A DNA stretch of 64,000 bases from Alitta virens. Lineage: Eukaryota; Annelida; Polychaeta; Phyllodocida; Nereididae. Within the stretch, counting starts at the first letter, position 1; each line of letters starts with the position of its first letter. This document shows, piece after piece, positions 60,848 through 64,000 of this stretch. The position numbers were made by a program, and so were the translations under genes. The notes below the pieces were generated by a model, which saw nothing but the letters and a program-made list of their open reading frames with translations, was not told the origin of the DNA and did no database searches. The stretch is from assembly GCA_932294295.1 (NCBI GenBank), contig OW028574.1, forward strand, positions 52,202,797-52,266,796, written 5' to 3'.

Positions 60848-61839
60848 TAAAGCGTTGTAAATTCACATAATTAGCAGCTTTTACTCCTAGTCAAAACTAT
60901 CTACTCACTGACCAATGAGTCAGTGTGTCAAATTGCCATGAATAGTACTAAATATGCACATTAATGGGTTGTAGATCTACTCACTGTGACGTCATTTTGA
61001 ACATCATCTGTTTATATACTCCATGGCAAAAGAGTTACATCAGTTTATAAGTGACATAATTGTGGAATTGCACGAGCGAGTGGCTGACAAAATTACCCCC
61101 TTGCCAAGCTGTTTATCAGCCTGAAAACTGTCCACGTTATCTTCCCTCTAATATGTCTTTCTACAAAACTTTGACGGCTCTGTTATCTCTGCACAATAAC
61201 CGCTACAAATTACAGGAATATATACTTATCTGCATCGTAAAGAATTATTTATTACTCAAAATATTTTTATTTTCCTCCATTTTTATTACAGTGCACCAAT
61301 GTGTGTGGTTGAAGTCTGGTAGTAAAAAGTAAACACAGAAAAAGTCGAGCAGGAAAAATAGTCATTTATCATAAGGTAGACACTTACCCTCCCTTTGAAT
61401 AGAGTAAATAGCTCTTGTAATTATTTTACTAAATTATATTTGAAGAGATTATTATGAGATTGTATTACAACGTCTGGTGATAAGATATTGAATGGGTAAT
61501 GATAAATTCGTGGTTTTTTTTACCCATGTCTTGAGGCATATAATATATGTGCATTTCATCGACAAAAGAATGTCATTGCATATATGGACTTACTGCGAGG
61601 ATAATTTACATGTTATAGAGAACAAAACATCATGCCTTATGATGGATATCATTTGAGACGATGATAAACGTGTGCCAAAGTATGCCTTCATGAAATATTA
61701 TTATATAAATTCGTGTATAAGACAAACAGTCAGAATGACATGGATTGTTTTAAATTAATTTGATGTAATCTTGGATTGCTAAAAATTAGTTCTTAGAAAA
61801 ACAGCAGTAGGTAACTCTACTGTGTGTGACTAACAAGTT
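60848..61839. other. Unassigned intronic AT-rich DNA
   Basis: No gene or repeat recognised. Confidence 0.4.
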
Positions 61840-61849
61840 ATCTATCTGC

Positions 61850-61935
<86 letters not shown>

Positions 61936-61993
61936 GTCTATCTGTCTATCTATCTATCTATCTATCTATCAATCTTTCTATCTATCTATCTAC

Positions 61994-62027
<34 letters not shown>

Positions 62028-62108
62028 GTCTGTCTATCTATCTATCTGTCTATCTGTCTATCTATCTATCTATCTATCTATCAATCTTTCTATCTATCTA
62101 TCTACCTA

Positions 62109-62191
<83 letters not shown>

Positions 62192-62272
62192 TTCTGCCTA
62201 TCTACCTATCTATCTACCTATCTACCTATCTACCTACCTATCTATCTTTCTTTCTATCTTTCTTTCTATCTG

Positions 62273-62306
<34 letters not shown>

Positions 62307-62400
62307 CACCTATCTATCTATCTATCTATCTATCTATCGATCGATCGATCTTATATATCTATCTTATCTATCTAACTATCTATCGAACTATCCATCTGTC
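61840..62400. repeat. Long (TCTA)n / (TA)n microsatellite array
   Basis: About 560 bp of TCTA with TCTG, TTTC and TACC variants, split by a pure TA run at 62111-62189. A block containing caatctttc and the same order of TCTG variants recurs with a 112 bp period (61970 and 62082), so part of the array was duplicated as a unit. Confidence 0.95.
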
Positions 62401-62642
62401 CCTATGTTGATTTAAATTAATTTGTTAACCTCAATATTATAGGATATTTATGACTTAAATGAGACAGACCTACCAGATGGGGTTCTAATATTCACACCTG
62501 CACAGGTAGTCATACTTTGGGTTGCCAGGTTTTTTCATAGTTATTAGAGATTTCTGCACGAACCCGTGTCCCACTGTTTCTCTTTATATACATTCTCGAC
62601 ATTAAGCCACCTCGCAAATAAAACCAGTACATTTTTGCATCA

Positions 62643-62798
62643 TATATGGCCAAATGTGCTACTTGCGTTTTCCATGAGAAGGATAAACGCATGGAAAACG
62701 CATGGTATTTGGATAATTATAATGAAGCAAAAAACCATGCGTTTTCCATACAGTTATCCAAACGCATGGAAAACGCACGTGGTACATTTGGCCATGTA
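62643..62798. mobile_element. Family 2 palindromic MITE, copy 3
   Basis: 156 bp: tatatggccaaatgtgctac at the left, ggtacatttggccatgta at the right, with repeated gataaacgcatggaaaacgc words in both senses. It lies about 300 bases upstream of exon C. Confidence 0.85.
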
Positions 62799-62972
62799 CA
62801 CGGGTGTCTTATGTTATTTATGCAAATATTCACTCTGCCAGCTTAAGATTTAAGATTAGCTAGCAATTACTTACCTCGCTACTAAGTCGCGCTCACCACA
62901 ATGGTATACTTTATATGAGTATTTTTTCCCAGTCTTTATGTGAATATCTGATTACCAGAAACTCTCCTATAC

Positions 62973-63006
62973 CATGGAGTCACTATACATGTATAGTGAC
63001 TCCATG
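62973..63006. repeat. 34 bp perfect palindrome CATGGAGTCAC, copy 3
   Basis: catggagtcactataca and tgtatagtgactccatg are exact reverse complements with no loop. It lies 93 bases before exon C. It shares its ends with 60615-60644 and 57599-57623. Confidence 0.9.
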
Positions 63007-63098
63007 CCTATACGACCAATAATTTATGTTTGTTACAAACTTAACTATTTTTTAGCAACATATGCTATGCCCTAAACCTTTCTTTTTCATTTATTCAG

Positions 63099-63349
63099 AT
63101 CCAGGGACGCTCACGGCTTCAGGGTGACTGTTCAGGTTCCTCCAAAAAAGTCAGTGACTTTCCATCTGACCTATGAAGAACTATTGGGACGGAAGAGAGG
63201 CAGATATGAACATGTGATCATGCTCAACCCTGAACAGGTCATACGAGATCTCTCAGTTGACGTGAACATCGAGGAACCCCGCGAGATTACCATGTTGGAA
63301 GTTCCCGCTCTCAGATTTAACGCTTCGACGCTATCGGAGTATACGTCAG
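63099..63349 (+). CDS. ITIH: ITIH-like protein, VIT-domain exon C
   Basis: Exon beginning after the acceptor tttattcag. The first base completes a Thr codon with exon B, then SRDAHGFRVTVQVPPKKS leads into the diagnostic strand LTYEELLGRKRGRYE, the best ITIH signature in the window ('F-x-L-x-Y-E-E-L-L-x-R-x-x-G-x-Y-E'). It continues with the PEQVIRDLSVDVNIEEPREI and TMLEVPALRF segments that close the VIT domain. The most likely donor is tcag|gtcgtc, ending the exon at 63349; a donor five bases earlier (ac|gtcagg) cannot be excluded. If translation ran on, it would stop at 63436-63438. The next exon, expected to start the vWA domain, is outside the window. Exons A-C together are 541 bases with no in-frame stop. 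Confidence 0.92.
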
Positions 63350-64000
63350 GTCGTCTGCATCAATATTTTTCTCTTCATTCTTTCCTTTCCATTTTTCTCC
63401 TGCATAGCATAGGTTTCATTGAAACTCTCGCAGGATAGCTGGATATCCACTTTGGGTGTAATTCTAACATAATCCAGAACCTTTCAATGTGGTTTCTCCG
63501 TTCCTTTCTGGGCATTAATCAAGTTTAAGGGTCACATGGGATGGCCATTGCGCGATCTATGCAATCGTAAAAACCATTCTGTCATGCACGCCACCTGCTG
63601 GAAGATGAAGTATATCTCAACATCCACGGGGAATATTGCCACAGGTCCATTTCAGATGTGATTAATAATTCAAAGAATTTCTTTTCCAATTTCGGTTGCC
63701 AGCCAGTTATATCAACAGAGCAAATACAGCATCTAACAAAAGTGTGTGTTAGGGCTTGCCAACATTGGGCCAACTTAGGGCCAACTTTGGGCCGATGTGC
63801 CAAGGGGTAACATATATTGCTCTGACAGCCAACACCAGGCCAACATTCAGCTGATGTGGTATATGCTGTCGGGAATGTGGGAGTAACTTATTTTAGTTTG
63901 ATATAGGATGTAGTTGTGCTAATGGCCAGCTGAAATGAAAATTGTCTTCATTTAAGTAATGGTGCAAAATAGAAAATGAAATAAAAGATATTGAGAAAAT
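63350..64000. other. Start of intron C of the ITIH-like gene
   Basis: Begins with gtcgtc after exon C. It holds a long-core Family 1-like block at 63750-63875 (caacattgggccaacttagg, gccaacaccaggccaacatt). No further exon found before the end of the window. Confidence 0.6.

Larger units (their letters stand above)
54437..63098 (+). other. Intron B of the ITIH-like gene (8.7 kb)
   Basis: Bounded by gtaagt and tttattcag, in the same phase as intron A. It contains several Family 1 repeats, the 58.7-59.0 kb minisatellite, three short hairpins, the long TCTA/TA microsatellite and a Family 2 palindrome close to the 3' end. No embedded gene was recognised. Confidence 0.85.

Noticed and set aside
61826..62410. 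194-codon Tyr-Leu-Ser-Ile ORF
   Set aside because: It is a pure translation of the TCTA/TA array, not a gene.

Overview
This is a eukaryotic, animal genomic window. It has AT-rich spaced DNA, no dense ORFs, many microsatellites, tRNA-derived SINEs and many small non-autonomous DNA transposons (MITEs). The repeat style and the one recognisable gene suggest a marine invertebrate with a fairly large genome, perhaps a deuterostome such as an echinoderm, hemichordate or lancelet. The species cannot be fixed from the sequence alone.

The only gene I can support is on the + strand in the right part of the window. Three exons (36381-36553, 54320-54436, 63099-63349) join in one open frame with matching splice phases. 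Together they encode about 180 residues of the VIT domain of an inter-alpha-trypsin inhibitor heavy chain (ITIH)-like secreted protein. The introns between them are about 17.8 kb and 8.7 kb. The signal peptide and first exons are probably upstream of 36381 (not identified, or outside the window). The von Willebrand A domain and the rest of the protein lie beyond 64000. Almost everything from 36554 to 63098 is therefore intronic; 1-36380 is upstream intron and/or intergenic DNA.

The rest of the window is a mosaic of repeats, which I grouped by reading them against one another. Family 1 is a very abundant 60-120 bp element with ends CCCAGATAGCATTCC / GGAATGCTATCTGGG and a fast-changing core built of CAACATCG-like words. 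Family 2 is a 117-156 bp palindromic element (TACATGGCCAAATGTGCC...), three copies. Family 3 is an element with TTAAGACCACC ends, inside which Family 1 copies repeatedly sit. Family 4 is a 170-190 bp TTACAGCC-ended element. Family 5 is a 262 bp TTGACGAA element. Family 6 is a 0.57 kb element full of TTACGGTA words. Family 7 is a 1.1 kb element with near-perfect terminal repeats of about 57 bp. There are also several tRNA-like SINE copies, one with a likely target-site duplication, a 210 bp inverted duplication (arms about 97% identical, 0.9 kb apart), a minisatellite grown inside a Family 1-like element, and three related short hairpins (CATGGAGTCAC...). No autonomous transposase or reverse-transcriptase ORF, rRNA, CRISPR or prokaryotic feature was seen.

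No clearly new biological system is demonstrated. The most interesting material is how these small elements nest in each other, turn into tandem repeats and duplicate as inverted arms.
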